A DNA stretch of 64,000 bases, taken from positions 5,270,001 through 5,334,000 of the forward strand of contig CBDDCL010000015.1 of the NCBI GenBank assembly GCA_965226245.1, read 5' to 3'. Below are positions 61,778 through 64,000 of this stretch, piece after piece; the stretch's first letter is position 1, and each line of letters starts with the position of its first letter. The notes beneath the pieces were generated by a model. The model was not told the DNA's origin. It saw nothing but the letters and a program-made list of their open reading frames with translations, and ran no database searches. The translations under genes and the position numbers were made by a program. The stretch comes from CBDCYS01 sp965226245 (lineage in GTDB: Bacteria; Acidobacteriota; Terriglobia; Bryobacterales; UBA6623).

Positions 61778-62650
61778 TCACCCGCCGGAACAATATTCAA
61801 ACCGCAGGTGTGTCCTCGGAATGCTCTGCCACCAGGTCTGAAACGGCGCCGAGATGGGCTGGGGGCCATCCAACACGTGCGCGCGCACCGCAACAGGCAG
61901 GGGGTCTTGATCGAAGGGATAGGGCGTGCACGCGATACGGTTGTCCCCGAGTGGCGAGAGATGAAGACTGATCCGGCCGCCCCAGCTGCGCCTCGGGATT
62001 CCGTCCATGGTAACTTCGTCCTTGCCGCCAAAACAGAGCCCGAGCGAGAGGGCGTCCATGAGCTGCAAGAGCCGGGCGTGAGGATTGAGGTTCGGCGGCT
62101 CGACTGCGGCTGACCACGCGGGATCCCGGCGCATTCGAGTGATCAGCCTTTGCTGGGTCGACTTCTGTTCCACAACAAACTGTTTAGCCTGCTCAAGTTC
62201 GACCCCCGTCGGCGGAGGCCAGGAGCCGGGCGCTCCAAACAGGGGGTGTCGAAAGGACTCATCCACTTCGACCTCGCAGCGATAAACGTGCAGCCAATAA
62301 GCATGCAAACTAATCAGCAGCGCGGCATAGGGATGCTCTTGCTCGAAACGAGGCACGCCCAGTCTCCACCGCTCGAAGCCCTGTTGTTGGGTCAGTCCGG
62401 TGAGGTGAAGCGGCAGGCCGTCTTCGGGATCGATCTCCGGGTCAGCCTCCCACTCCCACCAGCCGTTGTCGTGTTCGGCAATACCGAAAATCGCTTCGGC
62501 GCGCCATAGCTCGGATTGCGCCGAGGGCAAGTAGTATCCAGGCTGGCTGAATGCCTCGTTGCCCCAATGGGAGGCAAGGTATCCCGAGACGGCCGCACGG
62601 TCGGGCTGGCTGATGAGCCAGATCTGGTTGTCGACGCGTCGTTTGAGCAT
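61778..62650 (-). CDS. DUF3891-family protein
   Basis: The 290-residue product begins MLKRRVDNQIWLISQPDRAA and keeps the DUF3891 pattern: VSGYLASHWGNEAFSQPGYY, FGIAEHDNGWWEWEADPEID, LISLHAYWLHVY, LQLMDALSLGLCFGGKD. His and Asp in the AEHDNGW and HAYWL motifs suggest an HD-like helical metal-binding fold; activity is unproven. It is full length with no frameshift. The kinase array ends about 120 bases to the left on the opposite strand. Confidence 0.85.
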   Translation of the reverse strand: MLKRRVDNQIWLISQPDRAAVSGYLASHWGNEAFSQPGYYLPSAQSELWRAEAIFGIAEHDNGWWEWEADPEIDPEDGLPLHLTGLTQQQGFERWRLGVPRFEQEHPYAALLISLHAYWLHVYRCEVEVDESFRHPLFGAPGSWPPPTGVELEQAKQFVVEQKSTQQRLITRMRRDPAWSAAVEPPNLNPHARLLQLMDALSLGLCFGGKDEVTMDGIPRRSWGGRISLHLSPLGDNRIACTPYPFDQDPLPVAVRAHVLDGPQPISAPFQTWWQSIPRTHLRFEYCSGG

Positions 62651-62709
62651 GAGACGTCTTGAGGCGAGAGCCGTTCGAGATCTTCAGCGCGTCAGAGCAG
62701 GACCAAGGA

Positions 62710-62817
62710 CGTCTGCCCAACTTCGTTATCCTTCTCGCGGACGACCTCGGTTACTGCGACACAGGGCTTTACGGGTGTCACGAGATTCCTACACCGAACG
62801 TTGCGAATGGATCTTAA
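62710..62817 (+). pseudogene. Arylsulfatase, N-terminal fragment
   Basis: A 36-codon plus frame reads RLPNFVILLADDLGYCDTGL then YGCHEIPTPNVANGS-stop. PNFVILLADDLGYGDTGLYG...IPTPN is the hallmark start of group-A arylsulfatases with the first two metal Asp residues. Everything beyond is missing; the stop overlaps the end of the DoxX gene on the other strand. Confidence 0.7.
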
Positions 62818-63248
62818 CCACTGGCGGCGGTGGCCTCCGAAGTGGCACCCTCACCCCCCCCGGCGTTCCGTGCTTTTCTCTCTCGAAGCCAACCATCAAC
62901 TGAGAAGTTGCCCCCACCGCTCGCGGACAGGAAGAGGAATACGAACGAATACAGAGCTGCCAACTCCCCACGGTTCAGGATCGGCCAGAAACCTTGCGGC
63001 GCATGCGCCATGAAGTAAGCGACCGCCAACTCGCCCGACAGGATAAACGCGACCGGCTTCGTCCCCAGCCCGACAATGACTGCGATGCCACCGAAAAACT
63101 CCAGTGCCCCGGCCAGGCCGCTCAGCGACGCCAGTTCGACGGCGTCTAGGCCCAGAAGGCCAAACAGTTTCTGCAATCCATGCTGCAAGAGCAAGAACCC
63201 TGCGATGATACGCAGAAGATTCAGCGAAACCGCTTGGAATCTCTTCAT
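62814..63248 (-). CDS. DoxX-family membrane protein
   Basis: ATG 63248 gives 144 residues with four membrane helices: LLRIIAGFLLLQHGLQKLFG, GALEFFGGIAVIVGLGTKPV, ILSGELAVAYFMAHAPQGF and LYSFVFLFLSASGGG. The QHGLQKLFG and GGxNFSVD motifs mark DoxX/DoxD-like proteins, linked to quinone or thiosulfate metabolism and redox stress in some species. Upstream in-frame codons to 63293 are ignored. The C-terminus is short and Gly/Ala-rich. The role here cannot be fixed. Confidence 0.85.
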   Translation of the reverse strand: MKRFQAVSLNLLRIIAGFLLLQHGLQKLFGLLGLDAVELASLSGLAGALEFFGGIAVIVGLGTKPVAFILSGELAVAYFMAHAPQGFWPILNRGELAALYSFVFLFLSASGGGNFSVDGWLRERKARNAGGGEGATSEATAASG

Positions 63249-63340
63249 AGTTGGCAGCCCCCCCGCCCTCTCCGTTAGTCGGATAGTATCCAAACTCCTT
63301 CAGTAGCGGCGGATGACGGAAACGGACCGTGCTCAGCCCG

Positions 63341-63577
63341 TCACGTCTTCTTCGCCTTCTTCGCCGCCCTCCGGTGGGCTGCCCACCACTTCTTCATCCC
63401 CTCGCTCCGGCGTTTCCGCGCCTCAGCCAACATCCGAGGCCTCTTGCGCACTTTCTTATTGGCAACCTTCTTCCCTGAACCCGGCGGCCGCCCTCACCGA
63501 GGACGTCCCTGCAACACCGCAATCGCCTGATCCAAGCGATCCCGCTCTGCAATCAACAATTCAAGAACATCAGCCAT
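63341..63577 (-). pseudogene. Histone-H1-like basic protein with an in-frame TGA
   Basis: From ATG 63577: MADVLELLIAERDRLDQAIA then VLQGRPR, followed by TGA at 63494-63496, then in the same frame GRPPGSGKKVANKKVRKRPR and MLAEARKRRSEGMKKWWAAH, AAKKAKKT-stop. The second half is an AT-hook/H1-like lysine-rich tail. Small proteins of this two-part form (coiled-coil start, GRPxGS hook, Lys/Arg tail) occur widely in Acidobacteriota. A single CGA-to-TGA change explains the stop. It is either a fresh nonsense mutation or read-through. Confidence 0.55.
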
Positions 63578-63855
63578 AGGGCCGCAAGCCTACCACCTTC
63601 TACCCATAGATCTCAATTAGCAGCGTAGGTAAACACTAGCTAGCCGACAAGGGAGGATCTATCCGCGGAATCTCACGCAGCTCCCACGTGACCAGAGAAT
63701 TGCATACCGGCGGCTTGAATTGACTAGGACGTAACTCCAGGGCTGTTCGAAAAGGACCCGAACGAGGTGGGTGTGGAAGAGCGGCCTCCGGCGGCTGGCC
63801 GAATGCCGCCTCCGACTCAAGAAGCCGCCGAGCCGCCGTCGGCTGCAGCGACTGG
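63578..63855. other. Spacer without a recognised gene
   Basis: No gene is supported. A plus-strand stretch at about 63743-63858 is open (LFEKDPNEVGVEERPPAAGR) but has no start codon and no recognised family; it overlaps the end of the small ORF on the other strand. Confidence 0.3.
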
Positions 63856-63963
63856 TTAGGCAGTTGCTTGCTGCTTCGTATTCTTAGGGATCTCGCCCTC
63901 CCTCAGATCCCTCAGCGGTGGCGCTGGCGGTTTCGGTGGGGGTTTCGGTTTGTCGTCTGGCAT
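63856..63963 (-). CDS. Short proline-rich ORF with ribosome-binding site
   Basis: ATG 63963 is preceded by CCAGGGAGACGCAA, a fair Shine-Dalgarno sequence at good spacing. The 35-residue product is MPDDKPKPPPKPPAPPLRDL then REGEIPKNTKQQATA. No homologue is known to me. It could be a small unstructured protein or a leader peptide; the evidence is only the ribosome site and the frame. Confidence 0.3.
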   Translation of the reverse strand: MPDDKPKPPPKPPAPPLRDLREGEIPKNTKQQATA

Positions 63964-64000
63964 TTGCGTCTCCCTGGTAAACATCAATGTGGAGCGGCTC

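Overview
The window reads as a GC-rich chromosome segment from an uncultured Acidobacteriota-type bacterium, probably near Bryobacterales/Solibacter. This is inferred from protein families, not from a marker tree. The supporting signs are membrane Ser/Thr kinases with PD40 beta-propellers, a secreted protein resembling the Solibacter TIGR03437 family, DNA-binding-domain/propeller fusions, secreted sulfatases, a DUF3604 remnant, a PQQ dehydrogenase with N-terminal cytochromes, and an rpsA-HU-HIT run. I found no rRNA, tRNA or CRISPR array.

Layout. 1-760: edge of an integrated element (tyrosine integrase cut by the window edge, excisionase-like HTH protein, zinc-ribbon protein). 768-10817: a decayed array of paralogous kinase genes. 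A ~205-bp spacer recurs three times here and once more, truncated, at 61.6 kb. Only the last kinase is intact; at the other positions short kinase ends flank unrelated genes (a broken sulfatase and a large secreted protein). 10867-19019: dimethylformamidase-like protein, di-haem peroxidase and two paralogous HTH-membrane-propeller proteins. 19851-26861: iolD followed by purF, purL and purQ, all on the minus strand. 27086-30343: an insertion sequence and an AAA+ ATPase. 30506-34891: rpsA, HU/IHF, HIT and a degenerate dihydropteroate-synthase-like gene. 35192-42081: an IS remnant, cupin, VOC protein, haem/propeller protein, TIM-barrel protein and a sulfatase remnant.

42232-50657 is the most notable metabolic locus: an Ebo cluster. 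eboB-eboE-eboC-eboF are tightly packed on the plus strand behind a small unassigned helical protein. eboD lies divergently on the minus strand, coupled to an O-methyltransferase stub. eboA is not present. Ebo proteins are known in eustigmatophyte plastids and many bacteria as a set that modifies or moves a small metabolite to the periplasm.

50658-64000 mixes intact genes (small secreted protein, PQQ dehydrogenase, DUF3891, DoxX) with many gene fragments (methionine synthase-like, CPBP-like, IS91, DUF3604, NDH-2, kinase, sulfatase). An IS with a consensus sigma70 promoter splits a kinase at CTAG; removing it restores the kinase reading frame exactly. The window as a whole is a rearranged, pseudogene-rich accessory region interrupted by housekeeping blocks (pur genes, rpsA).
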